Assembly (NCBI RefSeq): GCF_900103005.1
Contig: NZ_FMWL01000014.1
Coordinates: 30,825-94,824, forward strand
From: Acidaminobacter hydrogenoformans DSM 2784
GTDB lineage: Bacteria > Bacillota > Clostridia > Peptostreptococcales > Acidaminobacteraceae
Reading direction: 5' to 3'
Length of the DNA: 64,000 nt
Shown: positions 19,305 through 28,235 of the stretch, one piece after another
Position numbering within the stretch: position 1 is the first letter of the stretch
How the letters are laid out: every line of letters starts with the position of its first letter
Position numbers and translations under genes: made by a program
The notes under the pieces: model-generated
Told to the model about the DNA's origin: nothing
Databases searched by the model: none
The model's input: the letters and a program-made list of their open reading frames with translations, nothing else

Positions 19305-20996
19305 CTACAAGCTTCCTGCCGGCGGCGGCGTTTCCGAATCTTCCCAGTCCTCAATGGAATCCGCGATCGATTTGCCCGGCGGTATTATTGGAAGGACGTT
19401 GATGTTGGAATTCAACTCTACAACGATCAGGTTTGCCACCGGATCTGCCGCAGCAGCATCCAGCGCTTCAGAAAAGCCCTGCAGATCGTAGACCACCTTG
19501 CCCTTGAGGCCAAAGGCACTCGCGAGTTTTTCGAAATCTATAACGTCGTGAATATCCGTTTCACTGTAGACGCCGTTTTGGAACATCTTCTGCCATTGAC
19601 GAACCATACCCAGGGCATTGTTTTTCAGCAGAACAATGTCCAGCTTAATCTTGTGCTCTGCCAGCGATGCCAGCTCATTCATATTCATTCTGAAGCTGCC
19701 GTCACCGGTGATCAGAAAGACCTTTTTGTGCGGGCAAGCGACTTTGGCGCCAATTGCCGCCCCGAGTCCAAAGCCCATGGTCCCGAGCCCACCTGAAGTC
19801 ACCCAGTTTCTGATGCCCTGGAATTCGAGGTACTGCGCTGCCCACATTTGATGCTGTCCGACATCTGTCGCGAATAATGTATTTTCATCCATCCGGTCGT
19901 TCAGAGCGGCAAAGATGCTTTGCGGCGTCAGGGCATACTGATTCTTATAGGCAGGCTTTTCGTAAGCCTCAATTTCCTGAAGCCAGGCTTCATGCCGGCG
20001 AACACCAAGCTTTTCAACAATCTGGCCAACCATGGTCTTGACATCCCCTACAAGGGATAATGCCACTGGAATGTTTTTGTCTATTTCGGTTTGATCCACG
20101 TCCAAATGAATAATTTTGGCTTGCTGGGCGAACCTTTTAGGATCGCCAATGACCCGGTCGCTGAATCGCGCGCCTATGGTCACAATCACATCCGCCTCGT
20201 TCATCATTCGGTTGGCAATTTTTGAGCCATGCATTCCAGCGAGACCATAGGACAGCCTGTGGTTCCTTGGAAAGCCGCCCAGGCCCATCAGCGTGTTGAG
20301 AACGGGCGCGTCCAGGTTTTCAGCCAGCCTCATAAGCTCTGGCTCACTCTTTGACAGCCTGACACCCCCACCAGCGTAAATCAGTGGCCTCTTCGCATTT
20401 TCAAAAAGCGCCGCAACCTTTTCAAGTTGAGCTTCATCGAGGCTCCGCAGCGTCTCTTGAGTCTTGGCAACCTCTCTTGAGATTTCAGGGGACCACTCTG
20501 AAAGGAAGAAATCCTTTGGAATGTCGACCAGAACCGGTCCAGGTCTGCCCGAAGTCGCAATCTCAATCGCTTCAAGCAGCGTTGGAACGAGATCCTTCAT
20601 GGAACGCACCAGCGAATTGTGTTTGGTGATGGACATTGTGATGCCGGTGATGTCGATCTCCTGGAAGGAGTCAAGGCCGAGAAGCCCGCTTGGGACCTGA
20701 CCTGCGAGGACAACTAAAGGAATTGAGTCGATATAAGCCGTCGCGATCCCCGTGACTGTATTGGTCGCGCCTGGTCCTGAGGTGACAAAGCAGACCCCCA
20801 CGTTGCCGGTGGCTCTTGCGTAACCATCGGCAGCGTGCACGACATGCTGCTCGTGGGTGAGTCGTACGTGATGAATCTGATCCTGGTATTTATACAGCTC
20901 GTGATAGAGCGGTATGACCGCGCCCCCCGGATAACCGAAAACGGTTCCGACACCGGCGTCAATAAGTGTTTTGATAATTGCTTCCGCGCCATTCAC
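19305..20996 (-). CDS. ilvB: Acetolactate synthase large (catalytic) subunit
   Basis: The ThDP enzyme that condenses pyruvate with pyruvate or 2-oxobutyrate, the first common step of Val/Leu and Ile synthesis. The 563 residues contain the catalytic Glu49 in THEQHVVHAADGYARA, the FAD/central domain, and the ThDP-Mg site at Asp432 in GDGSF followed by LLKNNALG. The GTG start follows AGGAGG by 8 bases. It is last in the ACT subunit-ilvC-ilvD-ilvB operon, 12 bases after ilvD. The far C-terminus (DSETPPPAG) is a short polar tail. Control is by the upstream T-box; feedback inhibition would come through the ACT subunit. Confidence 0.96.
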   Translation of the reverse strand: MNGAEAIIKTLIDAGVGTVFGYPGGAVIPLYHELYKYQDQIHHVRLTHEQHVVHAADGYARATGNVGVCFVTSGPGATNTVTGIATAYIDSIPLVVLAGQVPSGLLGLDSFQEIDITGITMSITKHNSLVRSMKDLVPTLLEAIEIATSGRPGPVLVDIPKDFFLSEWSPEISREVAKTQETLRSLDEAQLEKVAALFENAKRPLIYAGGGVRLSKSEPELMRLAENLDAPVLNTLMGLGGFPRNHRLSYGLAGMHGSKIANRMMNEADVIVTIGARFSDRVIGDPKRFAQQAKIIHLDVDQTEIDKNIPVALSLVGDVKTMVGQIVEKLGVRRHEAWLQEIEAYEKPAYKNQYALTPQSIFAALNDRMDENTLFATDVGQHQMWAAQYLEFQGIRNWVTSGGLGTMGFGLGAAIGAKVACPHKKVFLITGDGSFRMNMNELASLAEHKIKLDIVLLKNNALGMVRQWQKMFQNGVYSETDIHDVIDFEKLASAFGLKGKVVYDLQGFSEALDAAAADPVANLIVVELNSNINVLPIIPPGKSIADSIEDWEDSETPPPAGSL

Positions 20997-21008
20997 AAGC
21001 GGTTCCTC

Positions 21009-22661
21009 CTAACGGCAAATCGCGCCCTTGGATGCTGAAGAGACGCTTGCCCTGTATTTTTTAAGATAGCCGGTAACCGGTCTGTCCGGCGCTTCCCAGT
21101 TCGCCTTGCGCGCTTCCCAAACCTCAGGCTCAACGTCAACGTTAAGCGTTCCCTTGTCGAGATCGAAGGCAATCGTGTCACCTTCAGCGACAAACGCGAT
21201 AGGACCGCCTTCATAAGCTTCCGGTGAAATGTGTCCAATTGCGCCGCCACGAGTTGCTCCGGAAAAACGTCCGTCCGTCAGAAGGGCGACGTGCTCGTCA
21301 AGTCCGAGGCCGCTGAGGGTAGAGGTTGGCGCGAGCATTTCGCGCATGCCCGGGCCGCCTTTTGGTCCTTCGTAGCGGATGACAACTATGTCGCCTTTTA
21401 CGATCTTTCCAGAAAGGAGTGCTGACGTTGCCGCTTCTTCAGAGTCAAAGACTCTCGCCCGGCCTTCGAATTTTCTCATCTTTGGAGACACTGCCGATTG
21501 TTTCACGACCGCACCCTCCGGCGCAATATTCCCAAACAGGACCTTGATCCCACCCTGATCCAGATAAGGCGCATCCGTTGTCGCTATAACCTTGCCATCT
21601 GGCTGTTTAGCCTTCGCGACACGGGTTTCGAAGTTGCCGTCCACGGTCTGCTGCGACAAATCAAAGCGATCAATGGCCCCGAGGGCTTTAATGACAGCGC
21701 TGATGCCGCCGGCTTCATGAAGGTCCTCAATATGATACGGGCCTGCTGGACTCAAACGGCAAAGGTTTGGCGTACTTTTGCTGATTTCATCCACCCTTTT
21801 GAGGTCGAGGACCAAGTCGAATTCAGCCGCGATCGCCGTCAGGTGAAGAATGGTATTGCTGGAACCGCCCAGAGCCATATCCACTGCAAGGGCATTCTCG
21901 AAGGCTTGAGGTGTCATAATCTGGCTTGGCGTCTTGTTTTCTTCGTAAAGCTTCATAACTGAGGCGCCGGCCATTTTCGCCAGACGCGTACGATCTGCGT
22001 AAACCGCTGGAATAGTGCCATTGCCCGGGAGACCCATACCGAGGGCTTCCGTGAGGCAGTTCATGGAGTTTGCGGTAAACATGCCGGAGCAGGAGCCGCA
22101 AGTCGGACATGCGCTGTTTTCAAGCTCGTCGATTTCTTCCTCCGACATACCGCCCTGTGCGTGGCGGCCAACGCCCTCAAACACAGTTGTGAGATCCGTC
22201 GCTTTTGACTTGGTCTTGCCGGCGAGCATAGCGCCGCCGCTGACGATAACAGTTGGGATGTCGAGTCTCGCCGCCGCCATAAGAGCAGCTGGAACCGTTT
22301 TGTCGCAGTTCGGGATGATGACGAGGGCATCAAACGCGTGGGCAATCACCATAGTCTCAATGGAGTCAGCGATCAGCTCGCGGCTTGGAAGGCTGTATCG
22401 CATGCCTCTGTGGCCCATGGCGATCCCGTCGCACACAGCAATAAACGGCGCTGCTATAGGCATGCCGCCATTCATCAAAACGCCTTCTTTAACTGCCAGC
22501 GCCAGCTTGTCGAGGTGGGTATGACCGGGTACGATTTCATTGTGGCCATGAAGAATGCCGACGAGCGGACGCTCGATCTGCTCATTGGTGAGGCCAAGGG
22601 CTTTGAGAAGAGAGCGGTGTGGCGCTCTCTCCACACCGCTCTTCATAGCGGAGCTCTTCAC
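21009..22661 (-). CDS. ilvD: Dihydroxy-acid dehydratase
   Basis: The iron-sulfur dehydratase that turns 2,3-dihydroxy-3-methylvalerate or -isovalerate into the 2-oxo acids. The 550 residues carry the family cysteines in CDGIAMGH, PNCDKTVP and CGSCSGMFTANSMN, and the C-terminal SGATRGGAIGHISPEA block. The GTG start is separated from the ilvC stop by one base, with GGAGG 9 bases upstream inside the ilvC end. Oxygen sensitivity of the cluster fits an anaerobe. It is the third gene of the T-box-controlled ilv operon. Confidence 0.96.
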   Translation of the reverse strand: MKSSAMKSGVERAPHRSLLKALGLTNEQIERPLVGILHGHNEIVPGHTHLDKLALAVKEGVLMNGGMPIAAPFIAVCDGIAMGHRGMRYSLPSRELIADSIETMVIAHAFDALVIIPNCDKTVPAALMAAARLDIPTVIVSGGAMLAGKTKSKATDLTTVFEGVGRHAQGGMSEEEIDELENSACPTCGSCSGMFTANSMNCLTEALGMGLPGNGTIPAVYADRTRLAKMAGASVMKLYEENKTPSQIMTPQAFENALAVDMALGGSSNTILHLTAIAAEFDLVLDLKRVDEISKSTPNLCRLSPAGPYHIEDLHEAGGISAVIKALGAIDRFDLSQQTVDGNFETRVAKAKQPDGKVIATTDAPYLDQGGIKVLFGNIAPEGAVVKQSAVSPKMRKFEGRARVFDSEEAATSALLSGKIVKGDIVVIRYEGPKGGPGMREMLAPTSTLSGLGLDEHVALLTDGRFSGATRGGAIGHISPEAYEGGPIAFVAEGDTIAFDLDKGTLNVDVEPEVWEARKANWEAPDRPVTGYLKKYRASVSSASKGAICR

Positions 22662-22662
22662 T

Positions 22663-23667
22663 TTATTTCACCTCCGACTGTTTGATCCACGACATCATAG
22701 AACGCAGATTCTTGCCTGTTTCAACAATCGGATGCTCAAGTTCAGCAGCTTTTATTTTATTAAAGATCGGTCGGCCCTTTTCGTTTTCTTCAATCCAAGC
22801 TCTTGCGAAATCGCCATTTTGAATTTCAGAAAGGACCTTTTTCATTTCAGCACGGGTATTCTCGTTGATGATGCGCTTGCCAATCATGTAGTCGCCGTAT
22901 TCAGCCGTGTCGCTGACACTGAAGCGCATGTTCTCGAAGCCGCCCTCGTAGAGGAGGTCAACGATCAGTTTAAGTTCGTGGAGGCACTCGAAGTAAGCGA
23001 TCTCTTTTTGGTAACCCGCTTCAACGAGGGTATCAAAACCAGCCTTGACGAGCTCTGTAGCGCCACCGCAAAGCACTGCCTGCTCACCGAAAAGGTCCGT
23101 TTCAGTTTCTTCTTTGAAAGTTGTCTCGAGGACACCCGCTCTTGCAGCGCCAATACCGGCAGCATAAGCGAGGGCTTTGTCGAGGGCTTTGCCTGAAGCG
23201 TCCTGATGAATCGCTACGAGGGCAGGAACGCCACGGCCTTCTTCATAGACTCTTCTGACCAGGTGGCCTGGGCCTTTTGGCGCAATGAGGTAAACGTCAA
23301 CATCCGCCGGCGGGACAATCTGGCCAAAGTGGATATTGAAGCCGTGCGCGAAAACGAGGGATTTTCCTGCAGTCATGTGCTCAGCAATACCCTCATCATA
23401 AACCTTCTTCTGACGCTCGTCAGGAACGAGGATCATGACGACATTTGCAGCACGTGCCGCGTCAGAAACACTCATAACTTTAAGACCATCTGCCTCAGCG
23501 CGCTTAACGGATGGGCTGCCTTCATAGAGACCAACCACGACATCGAATCCGCTCTCTTTAAGGTTCATGGCGTGAGCGCGACCCTGGCTGCCGTAACCAA
23601 CGATAGCCACCGTTTGACCTGCGAGTGCTTCTTTAGAAATTTCGTTTTCGTAATACATCTTTGCCAT
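22663..23667 (-). CDS. ilvC: Ketol-acid reductoisomerase
   Basis: A class I (short) enzyme of 334 residues that isomerises and reduces acetolactate or acetohydroxybutyrate with NAD(P)H. The Rossmann motif [12 protein letters not shown] is near residues 24-35, and the knotted C-terminal domain has the metal ligands in the [11 protein letters not shown] region. The residues after the second strand read [13 protein letters not shown], typical of NADPH-using enzymes with Arg/Ser contacts, though preference cannot be fixed by eye. The ATG follows AAGGAGG at 10 bases, and the gene lies 18 bases after the ACT subunit gene. Confidence 0.96.
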   Translation of the reverse strand: MAKMYYENEISKEALAGQTVAIVGYGSQGRAHAMNLKESGFDVVVGLYEGSPSVKRAEADGLKVMSVSDAARAANVVMILVPDERQKKVYDEGIAEHMTAGKSLVFAHGFNIHFGQIVPPADVDVYLIAPKGPGHLVRRVYEEGRGVPALVAIHQDASGKALDKALAYAAGIGAARAGVLETTFKEETETDLFGEQAVLCGGATELVKAGFDTLVEAGYQKEIAYFECLHELKLIVDLLYEGGFENMRFSVSDTAEYGDYMIGKRIINENTRAEMKKVLSEIQNGDFARAWIEENEKGRPIFNKIKAAELEHPIVETGKNLRSMMSWIKQSEVK

Positions 23668-23685
23668 TTTAATATTTCCTCCTTT

Positions 23686-23907
23686 TTATCGAACCCAGCG
23701 GACGTCATGGACGCCATAGAGTTTTCTGACATGATCAAGAGCGCGGTCCGTCGTTTGGTCCGGCGCGTCCAGTGTGATCCAAAGGGCCCCTTCGTGCTCC
23801 TCCATCTCAACGCCGACGACGTCGAACTCTCTTCTTCTCAACGTGCTGAGGACGCGGATCAATCCATCTACACCATGATCGACTTTTGCATGAAGTTTCT
23901 TCGTCAT
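23686..23907 (-). CDS. ACT-domain protein, short acetolactate synthase regulatory subunit (IlvM/IlvN-like)
   Basis: A 73-residue ACT domain. Its position as the first gene of the ilv operon and its small size resemble IlvM-type regulatory subunits, which bind branched-chain amino acids and activate or inhibit IlvB. The start is the ATG at 23907, 8 bases after AGGAGG; the same frame stays open upstream through the T-box, but that part is non-coding leader. Unlike the usual IlvN/IlvH of about 160 residues, it lacks the C-terminal domain. The ACT fold is suggested by the HGVDGLIRVLSTLRRRE helix-strand opening and the D-HVRKLYGVHDV end. Confidence 0.8.
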   Translation of the reverse strand: MTKKLHAKVDHGVDGLIRVLSTLRRREFDVVGVEMEEHEGALWITLDAPDQTTDRALDHVRKLYGVHDVRWVR

Positions 23908-23951
23908 TTTAATAACCTCCTGTCTTATTTTCACCGGCGCCTTACGGGTAT

Positions 23952-24238
23952 AAAAAAAGACCCTCCACCACCACGAGCGCCACGGCTCGTAGAGATGGGG
24001 GATTCCCCATGGTACCACTCTACTTTACGGTTAAAAAACCGCCTCTTCGAATCGGCGAGCAACGTCGCGAATTCCAGTCTTTTAACGGGGACAACCGTAC
24101 CGGTCTACTGTTAGTTCGAACCGGAAGCTCCGGAGCGATGTTTCACCGGCGACCCTTACCCGTCTCACACCCTATGACGGACTCTCTGAAAGGACCATTG
24201 CCGCTGAAGCTCTCCTTCAACGCATTTAATCAGGTATT
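23952..24238 (-). promoter_or_regulatory. T-box leader riboswitch of the ilv operon
   Basis: The minus strand carries the T-box core AGAGTGGTACC (24011-24021), and 10 bases on a GC-rich terminator hairpin (CTACGAGC/GCTCGTGG) ending in seven T residues at 23952-23958. Upstream are Stem I features: an AGAGAGTCC segment and a GGGTGTGAGACGG segment. A candidate specifier triplet is ATC (isoleucine) at 24137-24139 in GAAACATCGCTCC, but the specifier loop was not folded. Uncharged tRNA would stabilise the antiterminator and open the operon. The 287-base stretch is otherwise non-coding, although a frame runs through part of it. Confidence 0.9.
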
Positions 24239-24244
24239 AAATGG

Positions 24245-24273
24245 ATTATACTGAATGAACAATTGATTGTCAA
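24245..24273 (-). promoter_or_regulatory. Consensus sigma-A promoter of the ilv operon
   Basis: On the minus strand TTGACA (24268-24273) and TATAAT (24245-24250) are both perfect and 17 bases apart. Transcription would begin near 24238, just before the T-box. This near-ideal promoter suggests control is almost wholly at the T-box. Confidence 0.92.
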
Positions 24274-24331
24274 CACAAGAAAGTTGACTTTTTTACATAA
24301 TCGTCACAATTTTTTATAAAATTAATGGAAC

Positions 24332-24386
24332 AGAGGCAGAAAAGAAGTGTCCATGGCTTTCAGCCCATGGTCACTTCCTCTGCCTC
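24332..24386 (-). terminator. Long hairpin after the split transketolase genes
   Basis: GAGGCAGA...GAAGTG.CCATGG pairs with CCATGG.CACTTC..TCTGCCTC around a short loop. It begins 9 bases beyond the stop of the transketolase C-terminal gene on the minus strand. The T-run afterwards is poor (TTCCATTAATTTT), so it may terminate weakly or protect the 3' end. Confidence 0.6.
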
Positions 24387-24394
24387 ATAAAAGT

Positions 24395-25342
24395 TTATTT
24401 CAAATTCTCAACGACAGCTTTCACGAGATGTGCCGCTGTCAGGCCATATTTTTCAAGCAGCGCCTCCGGTGTACCAGACTCGCCAAAGGTATCCTTGATG
24501 CCTATGCGGACCACTTTGACCGGGCACCCCTCAGAGACAGCCTCAGCTACAGCTGACCCGAGGCCACCAATGACGCTGTGCTCTTCCGCGGTAACAATCA
24601 GCTGGGTCTCGCTGGCAGCTTTTAATACAGCCTCCGTGTCCAGTGGCTTGATCGTGTGGAGGTCCAGAACCCGGGCTGAAATATTTTGCTCAGAAAGCGC
24701 CTCGGCAGCTATCAACGCCTCATTGACCATGATGCCTGTGGCGATCAGAGTCACGTCTATCCCCTCGCGAAGCACAGCTGCCTTGCCTATTTCAAAGGCT
24801 GCGTCCTCTGGGTAGAGGATTGGAACCGCTGAGCGTCCAAGACGTACGTAAACCGGTCCGTCAATTTTAAGGCTCGCTTCAATCAGCGCTTTGGCCGAAA
24901 CCCCATCTGAGGGTTGAAGCACAGTCATATTAGGAAGCACCCGCATAAGCGCTATGTCTTCGATCGCCTGATGGGACGCGCCGTCCTCGCCCACTGTGAT
25001 GCCGGCATGGGTCGCGCAGATCCGCACGTTTAAATTCGGATAGCAGATGGAATTGCGGATGATCTCAAAAGCGCGACCTGCCGCAAACATTGCGAAGGTA
25101 CTTGCGAATGGCTTCAGACCTGACGCCGCCATGCCCGCTGCGACCCCCATCATGTTCTGCTCAGCAATGCCCATATCAAAAAAACGCTCCGGATATTTCT
25201 TCGCAAAGACATCTGTCTTCGTGGATTTGGAGAGATCCGCATCCAGTGCAACAATTTCAGGGTACTTCTCACCCAAGGATGCCAGTATTTCTCCGTAGGC
25301 TTCCCTGGTCGCCATTTTTTTCTGAGCTGAAGGCTTAGACAT
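24395..25342 (-). CDS. Transketolase, C-terminal subunit (split enzyme)
   Basis: A 315-residue protein with the pyrimidine-binding and C-terminal domains of transketolase. The pyrimidine domain contains MGIAEQNMMGVAAG with the catalytic Glu, followed by THAGITVGEDGASHQ and VLQPSD motifs. It pairs with the gene just upstream to form a two-chain transketolase of the pentose phosphate pathway. The ATG at 25342 overlaps the end of the N-terminal gene by 8 bases and follows GGGAGG by 8 bases. A longer in-frame reading to 25438 lies wholly inside the upstream gene and is not used. A related 1-deoxyxylulose-5-phosphate synthase-like role is less likely. Confidence 0.9.
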   Translation of the reverse strand: MSKPSAQKKMATREAYGEILASLGEKYPEIVALDADLSKSTKTDVFAKKYPERFFDMGIAEQNMMGVAAGMAASGLKPFASTFAMFAAGRAFEIIRNSICYPNLNVRICATHAGITVGEDGASHQAIEDIALMRVLPNMTVLQPSDGVSAKALIEASLKIDGPVYVRLGRSAVPILYPEDAAFEIGKAAVLREGIDVTLIATGIMVNEALIAAEALSEQNISARVLDLHTIKPLDTEAVLKAASETQLIVTAEEHSVIGGLGSAVAEAVSEGCPVKVVRIGIKDTFGESGTPEALLEKYGLTAAHLVKAVVENLK

Positions 25343-26165
25343 GCTCAGCACCTCCCAATTCTTCGATCGCGCGGGCCATTTCCTCTGCAGAAGGCGCTTT
25401 GCCATGCCACCCGACCTGGTCTTCCATAAAGGAGACACCTTTCCCCTTGACAGTTTTCGCGAGAATCACCGATGGCGCAGAACTACAAGCTCTGGCTTCT
25501 TTGAAGGCTCGCTTCAAATCATCAAAATCATGCCCCTCCGCCATGATGACATTCCAGCCAAAGCTCCTGAACTTTTGGTCCACCGGCGAGACTGACATGA
25601 CCTCATCATTGGTTCCGTCAATTTGTAGACCGTTGAAATCAAGAATAGCTGTCAGATTGGACAGCTTGTAATGCGCGCCGGACATAGCGGCTTCCCAGAT
25701 GAGTCCCTCGTTGAGCTCGCCATCTCCCAGCAGCGCGTAGACGCGGCGCGAATTTCCCATCACCCTGGCCGCAACCGCCATCCCTACGGCCGTTGAAAAG
25801 CCTTGTCCAAGAGAGCCTGTCGACATTTCAACCCCCGGTATATTTTTCATATCCGGGTGGCCTTGAAGCCTCGACCCCAGCTGTCTGAGCGTAAGCAACT
25901 CCGCTGGATCAAAATAGCCCCGTCTTGCCAGTGCCGCGTAAAGCACCGGTGCCGCATGGCCTTTCGAGAGGACGAATAAATCCCGCGACGCCCGCTTTGG
26001 CTCTGAAGGGTCAATATTCATTTCGTCAAAGTATAGTGTCGTTAAAATTTCTACTGCAGACAAAGATCCACCAGGATGTCCGGATTTTGCGGCATGCGTC
26101 ATTTGAATAATGTCCTTTCGGATCTGACGCGAAATGTTCTGTAAATCAGCGCTTTGGTGCGACAC
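25335..26165 (-). CDS. Transketolase, N-terminal subunit (split enzyme)
   Basis: The 276-residue ThDP/Mg-binding half of a split transketolase. Visible motifs are SKGHAAPVLYAAL, GSLGQGFSTAVGMA and the metal-ThDP motif GDGELNEG with its downstream LTAILDFNGLQIDG. The GTG start follows AGGAGG by 7 bases. It overlaps the C-terminal gene, so the two chains are made in step. A complete single-chain transketolase lies 14 kb away in the same window, so the split pair may serve a different flux or substrate. No clear promoter was seen in the 122 bases upstream. Confidence 0.92.
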   Translation of the reverse strand: MSHQSADLQNISRQIRKDIIQMTHAAKSGHPGGSLSAVEILTTLYFDEMNIDPSEPKRASRDLFVLSKGHAAPVLYAALARRGYFDPAELLTLRQLGSRLQGHPDMKNIPGVEMSTGSLGQGFSTAVGMAVAARVMGNSRRVYALLGDGELNEGLIWEAAMSGAHYKLSNLTAILDFNGLQIDGTNDEVMSVSPVDQKFRSFGWNVIMAEGHDFDDLKRAFKEARACSSAPSVILAKTVKGKGVSFMEDQVGWHGKAPSAEEMARAIEELGGAEHV

Positions 26166-26287
26166 GTCTGTACCTCCTGCTTCTTCTTGAGTGTGATCAG
26201 CGGCTTTTTTGCCCTGTCAAAACGGATGTTGTTTGCTTGTATTTACTATGACAACAAGTTTCCCAGCCTGCCTGAGACTGATTGGTT

Positions 26288-27124
26288 TTAGCGCCGCGAA
26301 GCACTTTTTTCCTGATCAGCTTGTTCATAGACTTCCCTATGAACACCATTTAAGCTCGTTTTAGGTTCTTCTTGCTTTGGCGTGTAGGCTTTGCTGAAAT
26401 CTCTGCTGAGCATGACTGTCAGCATAAATTTGGGAAGTGCCATCATCCGACCAATACGGCTCGGGTTTTTAAGTAACCTATACAGCCATTCCAAATTCAT
26501 TTTTTGATAAAACGCCGGCGCGCGCTTGGCGGTTCCAGCCCACACGTCAGCACTGCCCCCAACGCCCATGGCGATTTTAACATTAAGTATTTTTCGGTGC
26601 TTGTAGATCCATTTTTCTTGTTTAGGTGCGCCCATAGCCACAAAAAGTATATCCGGCTTGAGCTCGTTGATGCGGTCTATGATTTTTAGTTCCTGTTCAG
26701 GCTTGAAATAACCATCCTGGAACCCCTTGGATTCTATGCAGGGGTATTCCTTCAGTATCGCTTCTGTTGCCCGTTCAGCCACCCCGGGTTTTCCACCTAA
26801 AATGTAGATGGATCGTTTTGTCGTATGACAATATTTCAAAATTCGATCCATCAGTTCTATGCCAGGCACACGATCTTCCAGCCCCAGTTTGTGAAGCTTT
26901 GAAGCATAGACCAGCCCAATCCCGTCCGGCACCACGAGATCTGCCTCACGGAGGATCGCTTTCAATGCCTTATCCTGTTGTGCCATCATCACAATCTCAG
27001 TATTAGGCGTAAAAATCATGGACAGTGCCTCTATATCCATCAGCTGCAAAAATCTATTATAGGCTTCCGCTGGATTTACTTTATCGACACGCACACCAAG
27101 TATTTTAATCGCTTCATTTGACAT
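26288..27124 (-). CDS. WecG/TagA/CpsF family glycosyltransferase
   Basis: A 278-residue GT26 enzyme. The family motifs FTPNTE (38-43), DLVVPDGIG (62-70) with the catalytic Asp67, and ILGGKPGV are present. The C-terminal appendage (KRAPAFYQKMNLEWLYRL) is the basic/aromatic segment thought to place TagA enzymes on the membrane. TagA adds N-acetylmannosamine to a lipid-linked GlcNAc, early in making wall teichoic acid or a secondary cell-wall polymer. It starts 4 bases after the csaB stop, so it belongs to the DUF5693 protein-csaB-tagA group; in this setting a pyruvylated cell-wall polymer is the likelier product. Confidence 0.92.
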   Translation of the reverse strand: MSNEAIKILGVRVDKVNPAEAYNRFLQLMDIEALSMIFTPNTEIVMMAQQDKALKAILREADLVVPDGIGLVYASKLHKLGLEDRVPGIELMDRILKYCHTTKRSIYILGGKPGVAERATEAILKEYPCIESKGFQDGYFKPEQELKIIDRINELKPDILFVAMGAPKQEKWIYKHRKILNVKIAMGVGGSADVWAGTAKRAPAFYQKMNLEWLYRLLKNPSRIGRMMALPKFMLTVMLSRDFSKAYTPKQEEPKTSLNGVHREVYEQADQEKSASRR

Positions 27125-27128
27125 TAGC

Positions 27129-28235
27129 TTACTTTCCTCCCAGCAATTTCACAAGTTCGCGCTCATTGATATCAAGTCTGGTTTTAAGATCTTCAACTGC
27201 TGAGATGAGTGCTGCGCGATCTGTCTCTGTCTTTTCGAGCCTGAATAAAATCTCTTGCGTCAATGTCTCAGGGCTAAAAGCGTTCACTGGTCCAAAGGTG
27301 GACTGACCAATGGCCTTCATGAAGTAATCTATCTTGGGGTCATAGGACAGGGCAAGCAGTGGCGTTCCCGCGACCGCCGAGAAAATCAGGGCATGCAGTC
27401 TGACGCCCACCAAAAGATCCATACTGTGTATGACGCTGAGGATCTCCTGAATAGCATGACGCTCCACCAAGGTATATATCTTGTCTCCAAAATCCACTTT
27501 CAGGCGCCGGATCACTTCCAGGTCCTCTGAAAAATGAAAGGGTACGAAAATAACGGCGCAGCGCTCACGAAGCAGCGCGTTAACGACTTCACAAAGCGCG
27601 TCATACGCGCCCTGTTCTCTGAAATCCTTCGACCGCAGCGCAAACGCGACACGCTTTTGGGTTGAGTTTTCATTGAGCCCTGCTGCCTTCAGAAGATTTT
27701 CCCCCAGAGCCTTGCCCGGACACGCCATGTCAATAACAGGATCCGCCGTTACAAAAAGCTTTTCTGACCGAATGCCCATCTGAATGAGATCTTTCTTGGA
27801 ATTCTCTTCCCTGACGGTTATGATGTCGGCACGGTTCAAGACCCACTTTGTTAAAACGCGGTTTACCGGTTTTTGAATTGGCCCAATCCCCTGGCTGTAG
27901 ACCATGACCTTTTTCCCAAGCAAGCTGGCAGCCATGAGAATCATCAAATAATAATGGATGCTCAGTCTGCCTGTCACGTCCTGGATCAAACTTCCACCAC
28001 CGCTGATGAGGGTATCACATGACCAAACTGCCCTGAGGACTTTCAGTGGTCTGGCGCGCTCAACCGCCCGTATGCCATATAGAGACCGCGTCCTTTCAGG
28101 ATTCGCGGAGAGAACTGTAAGCTCAGCTTCAGGCACCGCACTTTGGATCCGCTTTACCATGGTATCCAAAATGGCTTCATCCCCAATATTGCCAAAGCCG
28201 TAATAGCCGGAAATCAGAAGATTATGCCTGCTCAT
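27129..28235 (-). CDS. csaB: CsaB polysaccharide pyruvyl transferase
   Basis: The 368-residue enzyme belongs to the polysaccharide pyruvyl transferase family. It opens with the nucleotide-binding SGYYGFGNIGDEAI segment (9-22) and continues with ISGGGSLIQDVTG and VYSQGIGPI. CsaB adds ketal pyruvate to the secondary cell-wall polymer, creating the ligand for SLH domains of S-layer proteins. The ATG at 28235 is used because AAAGGAG lies 8 bases upstream; a GTG two codons earlier is too close to it. It overlaps the DUF5693-type gene by 14 bases. Its presence implies an SLH-anchored surface layer. Confidence 0.93.
   Translation of the reverse strand: MSRHNLLISGYYGFGNIGDEAILDTMVKRIQSAVPEAELTVLSANPERTRSLYGIRAVERARPLKVLRAVWSCDTLISGGGSLIQDVTGRLSIHYYLMILMAASLLGKKVMVYSQGIGPIQKPVNRVLTKWVLNRADIITVREENSKKDLIQMGIRSEKLFVTADPVIDMACPGKALGENLLKAAGLNENSTQKRVAFALRSKDFREQGAYDALCEVVNALLRERCAVIFVPFHFSEDLEVIRRLKVDFGDKIYTLVERHAIQEILSVIHSMDLLVGVRLHALIFSAVAGTPLLALSYDPKIDYFMKAIGQSTFGPVNAFSPETLTQEILFRLEKTETDRAALISAVEDLKTRLDINERELVKLLGGK

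Noticed and set aside
23908..24018. Upstream extension of the ACT-domain gene
   Set aside because: This part is the T-box terminator and has no start with a ribosome site; the ATG at 23907 has AGGAGG 8 bases before it.
24137..24139. Firm assignment of the T-box specifier as isoleucine
   Set aside because: The triplet is only a candidate; the stem I fold was not computed, so it is reported as tentative.
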